64,000 bases of DNA from contig OU015568.1 in NCBI GenBank assembly GCA_907165135.1, positions 13,214,501 through 13,278,500 on the forward strand, written 5' to 3'. Of the stretch, positions 46,737-57,788 are shown in pieces (position 1 is the stretch's first letter; the number at the start of each line of letters is the position of its first letter). The notes under the pieces are model-generated. The model saw only the letters and a program-made list of their open reading frames with translations. It searched no databases and was not told where the DNA came from. The stretch comes from Oikopleura dioica (taxonomy: Eukaryota; Chordata; Appendicularia; Copelata; Oikopleuridae). Both the position numbers and the translations under genes were made by a program.

Positions 46737-47421
46737 TATTGATATTCTGATTGTTTTGTCGAAAGTATTCTGATGGTTTCAATTCTGACTGTTTCGGTTT
46801 TTATACTCGCGCGCAGTACTCATGAGAACTCAGGGGGCGCGCGAGAGATAACCGATTCTTCGAAAAGTAATATGTTTCATCTCAACTCTTTGCGTTTTGA
46901 AAGTTTCATCAGGTTATGAGGCCGCGTGAAATAGAGTTCTGCAGTACTTGATGAATAAAACATGCTAAGAAAACGTGTTTGATTTATCTTTTTTTCACAG
47001 TTTTATCAGGAGTTTTGTAAACTCAAGATAAGATACTTCCTTGTGGTTTTAACTTTAAAAACTTTTTGCGAGTTTTTTTCAAATACGAGCAAGTAAAAGG
47101 AATTCCTCATCATTAAATTATTTTTCTTATTCAAAAACTGATTCGATTCTGGCTTTTGAAAGAATTATGGAACGGATCTCTAAATCTTTATTCTATTTGC
47201 ATATGTAGACAGAATAGAAAGTAGAGAAGCGTATGTCTAATTTTATTTCATAAAGAATGGAACTTCCGAAAGTATTTTTGCAATCAGATATCGACAAAAT
47301 TAAAACGTTCACGTAAGGGCTTTTCCGGGAATATGCTGCTAACGTCCGATCAAAGGGAGGATGAGAAATCTGATCTGTTGTCGTCAGAGGCTAATGCCAC
47401 AGAGTTCGGGCAGCGTTGATT
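46737..47421. other. Intergenic upstream of the Cys-rich gene
   Basis: A TATA-like sequence (TTTTATACTC in complement, near 46795-46805) lies about 65 nt upstream of the Cys-rich start codon. No gene seen in the rest. Confidence 0.35.
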
Positions 47422-49728
47422 TTACAATAGTTCTAACGTATAGGCAGTCGGCCACAGATATTTGACGCCTTCTATCATTGGATCGATAAGGTAACGAGGA
47501 GAATTAACAGGAAGATTATAGCTTTTAGCTCCACTTGAATCTTTTTGTCGTGTTAATATTTTATCGAAAAAAGTCATAAAGTTCATTTGTCTTCTGACAA
47601 TAACAAGAGACTCAAGATATAGATTATACTGAAAGAAAATAAACACATTCCTTTTATAACGAACTCGTCTTCGTTTCTGTCGTTCTTAACAATTTTATCA
47701 ATGACAACTGAGTGAAATCCGACTTCTCCTTGAGATAAATAACATATTGTTCCAATCATCGGCTCACACGCCTGCAGATCGTACCTAAGAAAAATTTCTC
47801 TCTGAATCATCTTTCTTGGCGAAAACGAAGCTCTGCTGAAATACTCTGGATACTTTTCTTGCATCTTTGTCATATGCAAAATGATTTTCCAACCTTCATC
47901 TTCAAGGTACGATTTTTTGGTAAGCCTATTCAGAACTCTTATTAATGCTGTTGTCTGGAGATCTTGCGTGCTCGTATCGATTTCCGGTTCATGTTGTTGA
48001 AGGTCGAGGCCTTCAGCTGTACGAGGAACCAAATTGAAGATGATTGTAAGAAGAATATTTTTTTGTGTCAACAAACTATCTCCAAGAACATCTTTTTTGT
48101 CATAAAAAAGTCGACGAGACAGCAGAAACTTCTTTATGCAATATCGGAAAATGTCGGAGACCGCGAATATTGTGCAAAGATAGGTGCTTTTCTGATCAAA
48201 CGCTGTCCGTGAAATCATTAAACTTCTTGACAGCATAATTTGCTCCAATGAAAAGTCAACATTCTCGAAGTTATGAGAACATAAAGTTCTCACTCCTGCT
48301 TGTTCGATTCCAAAAATATTGGAATTGAAATTGACTTCTACAATCGACTGAGCTCGTTCGACCATCTGCCAGATTGTTAAATGATAGGGTCTGTTTTCTG
48401 AGAAGGCTGTCATAATATTTTTAAATTCTGTTCGAAAGTTCAAAAGACCAGCTTCTGTGAATCGATCGTCAATAAATAATTGTTCTTGATAATTTTCAAT
48501 ATGATGGAAATTGATTTTCCAGGCACTTTCCCAGTCGCAAAGAAGGAAAATCATGATCCGGAAGAGGGGTTGATTATTTGCAACGCCTTGATAAAGCTGC
48601 TGGCCAACGCAAAACCCGGGAGTTCCTCCCTTGAGTCCCCCGCCATCAGTTATCTTAAACTTTGACCCATTTCGGATGTATCCCATTTCACGAAAGCTCT
48701 TTTTTCCAGTCGCTTCGCACATAATTCCAAAATCTGCGAGTCGCAATTCATATTTTCCTTCTTTATTTTTGATGAGTAGAATGTTTTGAAGCTTCAAATC
48801 AAAATAAAACAATTGTAGTTTCCATAAATAAGCGAGAACTTCTTTAAGTTCTATGACAATCCTTTTACGTTCAGTTATGTCAATTAGATTCCGTTGCAGA
48901 GCAGTTGAAAGATCCATGTCAGCCCGTGAAGAAACTGTTATCCATCCAAGACAATCCTGCTCATTTGTGTCGTCCTCGTGAAAAATTTCAACGTTGACGT
49001 AATTGAAAAGGAGGTTTTTATGATATGGGAACAAGCCTTCTTCTTTGTGGACTTACTTATTTGCATTACAGACTATGTGGAAAATTTATACTTGATGCAG
49101 AATCAATGCGTAGGGAAAAGTAAATCTTTTCCTGAAAGATTGTCCTGATTTACATGATAAAATTGATCAGCCTTATTTATCCTCAATTTTACATCAAGTC
49201 GAACTGTTTTGCTAAAAAGCGCCGACGAGAAGGGGTGAAAACGGTAGACAAATTTCTTTTGTAAAATCTGATCGCCAAGCACCAACGCCTCCCCTCCACA
49301 GGAGATAATAGCGGGGTAAAATAGCTGAGATTCCAATTCTACCCATTTTCCCTGAAAAGGATGATGAGGAATACGATAGTTTAACTTACTTGATTCCCTT
49401 CTAAGTTGTGTTTATGAATTTGTATAAAGCGTCTTTTCGGGTATTCAAAGATGAAATTTCTAATCACCCATTTTTGATATGCGCTCATCGAATGACTCTC
49501 TAGGAATTCTCCTTGGTCATCAAGAACGTCCATTTTCTTCGTCACTGTGTCAAAATTAGCGACTGACCATTCCAAATAATTGTTCTTATTTAAGAAATTC
49601 ATTCGATTGACGGACTCAATAAGCAAGCTTCGACCATTTCTGTGACATTCCCGAGCGATCTCTGGGCGTTTGAGTAGCCTTCGGATTTTCTCTTCAGTGA
49701 AATTATTACAAAATTCTGAAAGCCCCAT
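47422..49728 (-). CDS. Divergent protein kinase-like protein
   Basis: Four exons in phase (49728-49390, 49351-49132, 49036-47661, 47628-47422) give 713 residues. The catalytic-loop equivalent reads FDLKLQNIL (about residues 265-273) where typical kinases have HRDLKxxN, and DFG follows at about 288 (RLADFG). The lysine, Asn and DFG Asp are kept; His-Arg is replaced by Tyr-Phe. The N-lobe is poorly recognisable, and about 350 residues after the activation segment match nothing I know. Activity is possible but unproven. Intron 2 (49131-49037) needs GA-AG boundaries to join exons 2 and 3; the last intron is only 32 nt. No orthologue named. Confidence 0.7.
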
Positions 49729-49920
49729 GTTCTTTGATTAATTCTTTGATAATAAGAGCGACAAGCCATGAGATGTCGAGTTTACTTTCCCTTTTCCTTT
49801 TTCATATTTACGAATCTTGTTTTATGATGACTCAAGTCAAACAAAAGCGATTCAAAAGATTCAATTTTATTAGTAAGAAAGATCATGTAGGAAAAGGTAA
49901 AAGACATAGAGGTAAGTAAG

Positions 49921-50564
49921 TTAGAACATATCAGTGGTCCAGTCAGAGACGGGTCGAGCTGCAGCTTCGAGACTTTCGAGCCAGTCTTTGCCGTCGTTGG
50001 GATCAGCAGTTGGGAAGCATTGGCGGCAAACGGAAGAGAGTTCAGCGCCGTTAGCTAATAGTTGAATGAATAGCTTGTCTTGATTGATTGAAAACTTACC
50101 GTCTGTAAGAGCAGTAGTGCACTGGCCATATGAGTTTTGCTTCATGTTGTTCTTGCATGCTCGCTTTTGCTTGCATCTCATGGAGACGGACTCAATCGCA
50201 CCACCTCGTCGTCGTTCTTCCAGCTGGCATGATCCTTGATTAGCCTGGCAGTCGACCTCAACGCCGGAGCTAAAATATTTTTACACGTTTTTTTTTCAAT
50301 CTGTTGAAGCAATTTTAATCCTTTGCGACCTTTTTGCTGCCATAAAGGTTAAGTTGCCTACAATACTCAAAAAATTAGTTTTTCTTTTCAAAAATACTTC
50401 CTAATTTAAAAGAAATTGTCTGATAACAAAAAAACATTCAATGTTATTCGCTATGAAATTTTTACTTACGCAACACAGTCCGCAACAGTTGCTCCGTAGC
50501 ACTCAAAGCACTTGCTGATTGTTTGAGCAGAAGCGAAGGAAGCGATGATGGCAAAAAGTTTCAT
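49921..50564 (-). CDS. Secreted Cys-rich protein, Ly6/three-finger-like, paralogue 2
   Basis: Three exons in phase (50564-50470, 50269-50100, 50054-49921) give 132 residues. Signal peptide MKLFAIIASFASAQ, then CFEC, C, C-x6-C, RRRGG, C, C, C and VCRQCF. It ends with an acidic, Trp-containing tail (SDWTTDMF). Pattern and exon layout match paralogue 1 at 46.3 kb, 3 kb away on the same strand with the kinase gene between them. Cysteine number differs, with an odd count suggesting variation in disulfides. Confidence 0.8.
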
Positions 50565-50949
50565 TTTGTTTTATTTGAAAAGTGCTCGGAAAATATTTTT
50601 CGATGATGAGAACGTCTTTAGACGCTGCTTTTATAGGGTTTATCTGGCGCTGTTGGTGGTGTTTTGGATATAGATTCGCGTCTAGGTAAGGCCTTAATCA
50701 CGGTTCTGTCAATTGGAGATTACCCACGTGGATTGATCCTAAACCTGCTCAGATTTCAGCGCTCAGAGCGTAAGTCGTTATCAGATTATGAAAAGTGTGC
50801 ATTAGAAAGTTCGAAAATCATAATGTAGAATTTGGGTTTAGAGGCGTACCCACGTTACAAATTAGAATTTTCTGACGTCATGTGTATGTTATCATAGGCA
50901 TCTTTATTAAAATAAAAATACAAAAGTTCGGATACAGATTTTGAACTCA

Positions 50950-51352
50950 TCATTCCAGGTACTCGTCAGCTGTTAAGTCGCAATCGTACTGAAAGTGATT
51001 ATTTTTCAAAACAAAAAGGGGTAAACTTACCACAGAAGAAAACCCTTGCTTGAATGCCCTTTCCATCGCTGATGTCATTTCAAGTGATGATTCAAGCGAA
51101 ACTAAAGATGGAACTTATGACCGGAAAAAGACGATAATTTCGATTGAAAATTCGAAAATCTAACGAGCTTCCTGTTCTGGTGAACTTACCGAAAGCATGC
51201 GCGGCGCAGCCTTGCTCTGGATCGAAGTTCCTTGAGATGAAAGAAAAATAACGTCCGGTCGTGCTATCGGTCCCGCAGTAGGAGACCATATGAAGAGGGA
51301 TGAATGTTGAATATGTCAGCAGCTGAAATTTTATGATCAGAAATAGACTCAT
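50950..51352 (-). CDS. Small secreted or membrane-anchored protein
   Basis: Three exons in phase (51352-51190, 51113-51031, 50988-50950) give 94 residues. The first 22 (MSLFLIIKFQLLTYSTFIPL) are hydrophobic and could be a signal peptide. Then YCGTDSTTGRYFSF, one more Cys, and an acidic end (YDCDLTADEYLE). No family recognised. Confidence 0.6.
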
Positions 51353-52468
51353 CTAAAATAACATCAAAAATACATAAAAAATCTCAAACTACTCCAAACT
51401 GGTCACGTGACCAAAGTGAAGGGTGATTTTTATCAGATGATTCAAGTAGGAGTGATAAGCCTCGGAGCTCCCGTCAAGGATCGCGCACAAAAGAGGCTGA
51501 ATGACGAGGAAAATTTTAAGAGAAGGAAAATTATGAGCTCAGTTGCCGCTACAATAAGCTCTTATACGAACGGACTGGAAGAGGGAACGTTTATTATCTG
51601 ATACGGCTTCTAAATTGGTTATAAATTTTGTTCAAAATATTCAAGTTAGAAGCTCGGAAAAGTGATTGTTGTAATCAAGCGAAATTCGAAGCGCGTCTAT
51701 ACGCTTGCTTGCAGGTTTGCCAAGTTCAAACAATATCTAATTGAGGAGATTTTATAAATGCTGAGCTACTCAGCGAGATTAGGATTAGCTCGGAGGATTA
51801 AAAGGACTTTAGTGCGTCGACGTTGACCTCTGCCAGGAGTGCTACGCGTCAGGGACAGTTTTTGGCTCCCACCAGAGAAACCATACTTGGTGAGTTCTGA
51901 GTTATGCAATTAAATTTCGTCACGAGCTTCCATAACGAGTAAATTTCTAGCGTTTGGCAGCGAACAGGGCAGAACTCATTTAGTTGCTCTTGTGGCGAGC
52001 GACATATCATCCGAACGCTATTTACAGAGCATTTCACGAGGTACAGACTTAACTGCGGAAAACATCGCCTGACTCGAGTCAGTCGTGCATTGTCTAGGAT
52101 CGCAACAACTCCCTTTGCCACTCTTATCAGTTCGATAATATCACTTACACTTCACAAAAGAGAAGCTAGAATATGGGTAGAAGTGAGCCTCGGAGAATTC
52201 CTCCGAGACTGAGCTATATGAGCATGCTAGGGAGTTGTTTTAAAATAAGGGCATTATTAGTAATTATCTACTAAGTGAGCGCCATCAAAACTGGGCGAAC
52301 GGAACAACAGGTTCCACCCAGACCACTACTACCACAAATAACTCCTCCACAGACGCGACAGATTCTCACGTAATTGGCGCCTCGAGTCCGTCAACACCGA
52401 CTGCATCATCCGCTCCATCAGAGGCAAAATAATCACTTCACTTTCAAGGCTAACCAGATATTCAGACA
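51353..52468. other. Intergenic; small + strand frame at 51407-51601
   Basis: The frame 51407-51601 (from an ATG near 51437: MIQVGVISLGAPVKDRAQKR...) encodes about 55 charged residues and might be a small gene or a last exon. No splice or domain support. The remainder has no evident content. Confidence 0.3.
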
Positions 52469-53669
52469 ATGGACAGACGCGCTCGAGTAAATGAACTGCT
52501 TGGAACTTACCACCCTTCCAATCAGAGTTCAAACGTACCAACAACAAGCTCTTACTCTTCGATTCGAGGTACGAGCAGAGCTGGGGACTATCTCAATCCA
52601 GGACCAGTTGCAGAAAGGCGACTCAGGACAGGCTATAATATTCTAAATTGTGGTAATTTGTGGACAATTTCTGTCTCCAATAGTTTTTGAATAAGCCAAA
52701 CTCAAGCACTGAGCGACGATCGAGCAACATTTCCCTGGGAGATGATTCGAGTCCTTCATATACGTCTAGCTATCGCTCAAGATCTCCGTCAAGATACAAT
52801 CCCGAGAATTCAAATTACGCGCAACGACGTGCACGTCTCGGCCTTGACAACAACGACGACTCCACACCTTCTTATTCCGCGACAAGGCGGGCTCGTTTAG
52901 GTTTGGACAACGACGACGACAATAAGTAAGTCGTTATAGCGAGACTTAACTCAAACCTTTATAGTTCTTCTTACACATCTCGACGATCCCGACTTGGTCT
53001 CGATAACGATTCGGCTGGAGATTCTTACACAAGTAGATATGCAAGGCAGAGAAGTGAACGAGAGAGTAGCGCATCAGATATCTCCAGAATGTCAAGAAAC
53101 TTAGAACGTTCAGTTTCATCCATTCTATCTGGTAACTTCAAATATCAGAAATTATTTTCTTGATGTCAGGTGATTACCGACGAGGTGCAGAGTCTCGATC
53201 CTTTATCGAAGAGTACGAAAATGATAGAAGAGCTAGAAACGGTCTATCTCGCCTTGGAAGCGAAGAGCCGTCTACTTCTCGATCGACAAGATACGGTGCT
53301 GATGAAGAAGAACCTTCTGGAAATGGTGGTTTGTCAAAAGAAGAGGAAGAAATGGCCGCGAAAAACTTGGGTGGGTTGACGAAAAAGAAGCGGAAAAAAG
53401 AATCGGTACTGGCTGGTACGAAAAAGAGAAACAACGTCAAAATCAGGAATGAGATCAAAATTTTTTATTCATCACCAAATTGTCTGGGGTCTATTTTGAT
53501 CTGATAAAAGCAAGCTGAAGCCGAGAGGGTATCGCAAGAAGCTATTCAACAAGAAGAAGAAGAGCTTGATTTGGAAGAGGAACTAAGCCCAGAAGAAATT
53601 GTACTCCGAATGAATAATGTAAACATAAATGAATTCGGTCGAGACCCAGACAAAGCTTCGGTTCAATAG
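52469..53669 (+). CDS. Arg/Ser-rich repeat protein, first gene of a probable operon
   Basis: Exons about 52469-52660, 52696-52925, 52965-53131, 53170-53405 and 53511-53669; the last four join in phase, and the first junction is uncertain because no canonical donor of the right phase is obvious. The protein (about 320 residues) has three copies of a motif like RRARLGLDN (RRARLGLDNN, RRARLGLDND, RRSRLGLDND), Ser/Tyr-rich spacers, then EEEEMAAKNLGGLTKKKRKK and a Glu-rich helical tail with LSPEEIVLRMN. It looks disordered at the start and coiled at the end. No family recognised. It ends 52 nt before the BTB gene. Confidence 0.65.
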
Positions 53670-53721
53670 AAACAAGATCAGACTTTGAGCTGATGGTATT
53701 TTATGAATTAAATATTGAACC

Positions 53722-55454
53722 ATGCTAAAAGGTGATGTTGTTTTCTTGGCGCAGTGTCAATGCTTCCGAGCAGAGTCAGAAATCATCAAAAAGCACTCGA
53801 ATAAATTGACAAGACTTGTCGAGGAGCACATTGGCGAAGAGTTCATTCCCCTCGAATGTTCCGCAGTTATTCTTGATCATTTGCTCAATTCGTTCTACAG
53901 CATTTCGAGATTAAAGTTGGAAACGATAGGTAAATTATTTGATTTAAAAGCTAAGCTAACGATGATTATAGAATGTCTGATGCTTTTGCACGCCGCACAG
54001 CGATATGAATGTAGAAAAACACGTGACTGGTGCGTCGAGCAAATCAAGAAAACACTCGTGTCCTCAGATGCGATGGCGTTATTAGTGGCGCTGGACATTG
54101 TCGCTAGATATTGTCAGAATCCACCACCTCAACTTGACAACCTTGTAGCCAGCTGTGTCAACTATCTTATCAACAACAACGCGTTTGGACGTATTGAGGG
54201 AGTAAAGCAATTCCATCCAAAGATTTTCGCTATGGACGAGTCAGTCCTCACACAATTAGCGGTTGGTGTCGCCGAAAATGGCTCAGGGAAAGGGTCAATT
54301 CATGAAGAATTGGAAAGATTAGCCAGAACTTTTATAGAACCCTTCGAAAAGGAGACTCGATCGTCGAATTTTGAAAAATTCTTAATCTTTGGGCGGGAGA
54401 GCAACGGTAAACTTGTCATAAAAAGCTTTATAACTAGGGGAAATCACTAATAATTTGACTTTTTTTAGGGCTTAGTAGGGTGGGCTTATAATACATTTTT
54501 AGAAAGCCCAGAAGCTGGGAAACATTTTGACTATAGATACTTGGGGGTGATCTCGTACCCTGAGGGCATTTAGGTACGTCCAAAGTCCCAAAATCTGGCC
54601 AATTCCAGAAATTGGAATTTTTGAGGCAATAACTCGACCTTTCAGAAGGTGCAATCTATCCCAGATTGTAGCCCAGGCTCTGAGGGTCATTTTGAGATAT
54701 AGAAAAGTACTGAGACCCGGGGGTTTCTGAGGAGGTAGAGGCTCTTGAAGTTGGGGCACTCGACAAAAATTGAGTACTTTTTTACAAAAAGTACACCATT
54801 TGTGTCACAAATGCCTCCCAAACACTTTTTATCTATGTTTTTTCGTTAAAAAATATTTAAGGAGTCATTTGGGGCATCCGAGGTCAGATCGGGTCACTCA
54901 TGAGAGTTTTCTAAATTTTTCATAATTTTTGACCTAGAGTGACCTCAGATGACCCCAAATGACTCCTTAAATATTTTTAAACGAAAAAACATAGATAAAA
55001 CGTAGATAAAAAGTGTTTGGGAGGCATTTGTGACAAAAATGGTGTATTTTTTGTAAAAAAGTACTCAATTTTTGTCGAGTGCCCCAACTTCAAGAGCCTC
55101 TACCTCCTCAGAAACCCCCGGGTCTCAGTACTTTTCTATATCTCAAAATGACCCTCAGAGCCTGGGCTACAATCTGGGATAGATAGCACCTTCTGAAAGG
55201 TCGAGTTATTGCCTCAAAAATTCCAATTTCTGGAATTGGCCAGATTTTGGGACTTTGGACGTACCTAAATGCCCTCTGGGTACGAGATCACCCCCAAGTA
55301 TCTATAGTCAAAATGTTTCCCAGCTTCTGGGCTTTCTAAAAATGTATTATAAGCCCACCCTACTAAGCCCTAAAAAAAGTCAAATTATTAGTGATTTCCC
55401 CTATTTATAACCATACTGTGATATTCAGCGAAAGCTCCCGAGGTGCACAATTAA
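53722..55454 (+). CDS. BTB-domain protein with a transposon in its last intron
   Basis: Exons 53722-53929, 53972-54406 and 55429-55454 (42-nt and 1022-nt introns) give 222 residues. The start (GDVVFLAQCQCFRAESEIIKK) and the following LVEEH...IPLECSAVILDHLLNSFYSI fit the BTB/POZ core strands and helices. ECLMLLHAAQRYECRKTRDWC continues as the BTB-BACK transition. BTB proteins often serve as Cullin-3 adaptors; that is not shown here. The last intron was about 45 nt before a 969-bp element inserted. Removing element and one target copy restores GTAAAC...TTCAG. Exon 3 is short (AKAPEVHN then stop); another frame after the acceptor stays open longer but would need a different phase. The start lies 52 nt after the upstream gene, an operon-like spacing. 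Confidence 0.72.
54435..55403. mobile_element. 969-bp palindromic hAT-like MITE
   Basis: Ends TAGGGGAAATCACTAATAAT (left) and its reverse complement (right), flanked by 8-bp direct repeats TTTATAAC (54427-54434 and 55404-55411). The two arms are almost fully complementary over about 450 bp, with a short spacer near 54890-54930. An 8-bp duplication and TAGGG ends fit hAT elements. The right arm has a small extra repeat (ATAGATAAAACGTAGATAAA). No transposase. It sits wholly inside the last intron of the BTB gene. Confidence 0.88.
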
Positions 55455-55604
55455 AAGATATCCTTGAGTGTCTAAGGCTTGAAGATAAGCTCAACTCTAC
55501 TCAGATTTCGAAAATCATACAGGTAGGATTGTTATCGATTGAATCTCGTTAGTAGTGATTTTAAGTTCCAACATTTTCACGAAAACTTCGAACCTCTTCA
55601 ATTT

Positions 55605-56057
55605 CTATCGCTTGCTATTGCCAAGGTCATTCTGACAAAGCACAATTAAAAATATTATGTTCCTGCTCATTGAAACGAATAAAGACTAAACATCGAATAC
55701 AAACAGGTTACTGACAATTTGAGACATTAACTCACATGGTCAGTAGCAACAAAGTCACGCTTTTTCAGCTGATTCATTTGAATAAGTCGAAGGCCGTCGT
55801 TGGAAACAATCAAATTCATAAGAATAGGTCGTAGTTTTCGTTTGAGCACATTACCAACTCCTTCCCACAAAGTTTTCCCTCCTTGAAAAAATAAACAATT
55901 CAATTCAAATGAAGCAACTTAAAGGTTAACCTTTATGATGAGGAACTCTAGCAGAGCCAAGATAATAGAGAGTGAATAAAGCAGGTGGCGTTTCAAGAGC
56001 AGTCGCATACAGGCCTGGCAGAACACCTTTCTTTCCCGTTCGCAATGAAGTCCCCAT
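55605..56057 (-). CDS. Short PTB/PID-like domain protein
   Basis: Three exons in phase (56057-55931, 55881-55736, 55685-55605) give 117 residues. ALFTLYYLGSARV matches the first strand and YLGS motif of phosphotyrosine-binding domains. The following GGKTLWEGVGNVLKRK fits helix 1, and LIVSNDGLRLIQ fits the L-x-V-x-x-x-G-I strand. FAM43- or Numb-type PTB proteins are the nearest pattern. The domain is cut short (no long C-terminal helix), so either a downstream exon was missed or it is a reduced version. An upstream exon is possible because an acceptor-like CTTTAG precedes the ATG. It is convergent with the BTB gene (151 nt between stops). Confidence 0.5.
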
Positions 56058-56253
56058 CACCCTAAAGTGGCATAAATTAGGATGAATTCGATATTATTGT
56101 TAGCAATTCAGCATAACAAGCTTGTTTTCATTTCTAAATTTTTATCAACAGCGGCGCTGCTCTCGCAGCTGTTTAATCTTATCTAGCGAGACACGATTCC
56201 TCCATAAAAGTAACGAACGACCTCTCCAACAGCATCAAACGAAAACAATAAAC

Positions 56254-56626
56254 ATGAAGCTTTTTAACTTTTTCCTCGCTGTCGCCATGGCTCAATCTAC
56301 CCTCTCCCCAAGAGGCAAGATCAAGGATGAAGAGAAAGGCCCCCGACAGTGCGGAAAAGTCAAGCTCGCTGACAACCCTCTCGCCAACGGTTTGACTATC
56401 GAGTGCAAATCTCGAAACGGCAAGGCGAAGAACCCCCATCGAACCAAGCGATGCAAGGGTAAGTCAATTTATTATCTACTCCGAATTTCATTTTACGCTT
56501 TTAGCTCGATGTGTTGATTCTAAGAGAAACAACAACACTCCTAAGAAGTTCTTCTGTGTTGACAACAAGTGGATGAACAAGAAGGGTACCCAGGAGCTCA
56601 ACGTCAACAACCTCGGTTGCAAGTAA
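56254..56626 (+). CDS. Small secreted Cys-containing protein
   Basis: Two exons (56254-56458, 56505-56626; 46-nt intron) give 108 residues. Signal peptide MKLFNFFLAVAMAQS, a basic Lys/Arg-rich body with cysteines at CGKVK, IECKS, KRCK, RCVDS, FFCVD and GCK, and two dibasic stretches. Six cysteines could form three disulfides. It resembles small CCP-like or peptide-hormone-like secreted proteins, but no family is assigned. Confidence 0.72.
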
Positions 56627-56827
56627 ATCAATGAAAAGCCCCAAAAATGAGCATGCTGTGGTGCAAAACCCAATATCATCATTTATTCTCTGGCTTACTT
56701 TCTCCCTATTGTCATAAACCAATGGTAATCATTTGACAAGATGTGCGTTTTGACCATCTGATTACGCTGGTTTCACAATCACACATTTCTGTTAATTTGA
56801 AAAATAAATAAAAATCGAAATCAACGA

Positions 56828-57598
56828 TTATGCGACGTACCATTCATCATTAATATTTTCTGAGGGCTTGATCACCAGTGGCTCGCCAATGCTGACGGGT
56901 AGTTGGCCCTTCACCTTCGCAGAGAGTCCAAATGAAGCGATGTGGGTTGGAACAACAACCTTCAATGAATCAATTATGAGAGCGAGTTTTCAAGCACAAA
57001 CCTTTCCTTTGAGAACAGCAGCATCTACCTCTAAGGGCCTGAATACTCCCCATCCACATAATTCTTTGAACGAAGCTTTCGTGATTGGCTTCTTGTCTAA
57101 AATCAACGTTACTACAGAATCTTTGAAGCTCCGGAACATACAGTTCAAAACTTCATACGACAACAATTTGACTACGATAATATTTGCCTTCAGAAAGGCG
57201 AGAATGATTGACTCTGGATTGTTCGGCCGGTCTGTCGTACGCGTCGGAAAGGGAGAGGCACTTTTTAGGAGGAGCTTGTTTGGCATCGCGGAGACTTTGA
57301 GAACGGGAGAGAGGAGCACGGCGCTGAGGTAGAAGTCCTATCGGTTTACTGAACTTGTTGTCAGAATAAACATACAAGAAGCAGCTTACTTTGACCGGAG
57401 AGAAACAAGCGACTCCATCGAACTTGTGTAATCATCGCGCGTTATTTCTGAGAGATCCATGTCCGAGAAATCGTCGATTGTTAAGTCCCGAGTAAGCCTA
57501 AAGTTGGTTTGTGATCCCGAATCGAGCGAGGTTTCTTACTTGTTAACATCATAGCAAAAACTCGCCGGCCGTGGCGAAGACGCCGGTTTCGGCACCAT
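56828..57598 (-). CDS. Pro/Ser-rich protein with possible SH3-like C-terminus
   Basis: Five exons in phase (57598-57540, 57497-57390, 57348-57176, 57096-57002, 56959-56828) give 188 residues. The N-terminus is Pro/Ser-rich (MVPKPASSPRPASF), followed by Asp/Ser-rich and Arg/Ser-rich regions (LSRSQSLRD resembles a 14-3-3 or kinase site). The last 44 residues (VVVPTHIASFGLSAKVKG..LPVSIGEPLVIKPSENIND..WYVA) have the look of an SH3 fold (conserved spacing to the Trp), but the ALYDY motif is weak. No orthologue recognised. Confidence 0.6.
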
Positions 57599-57788
57599 TC
57601 TAAAAGCAATAAATTTAATTTCTTTAATAAAGAATCTTTAAATTTAAATTAAATAGAATTACTGTCATCGAGTAACGAGCAGAAACGCTGAAGAAATCAA
57701 GCAGAAGAGTGTTCACAATGATAGTTGAAATCGCTGAAAACTCAAAATATACAAATTTGTGAAGCTTAGTGAAAAATTCTTTGACGAG

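Noticed and set aside
54499-54759. 86-codon minus-strand frame
   Set aside because: It lies entirely within one arm of the palindromic hAT-like element and has no coding features.
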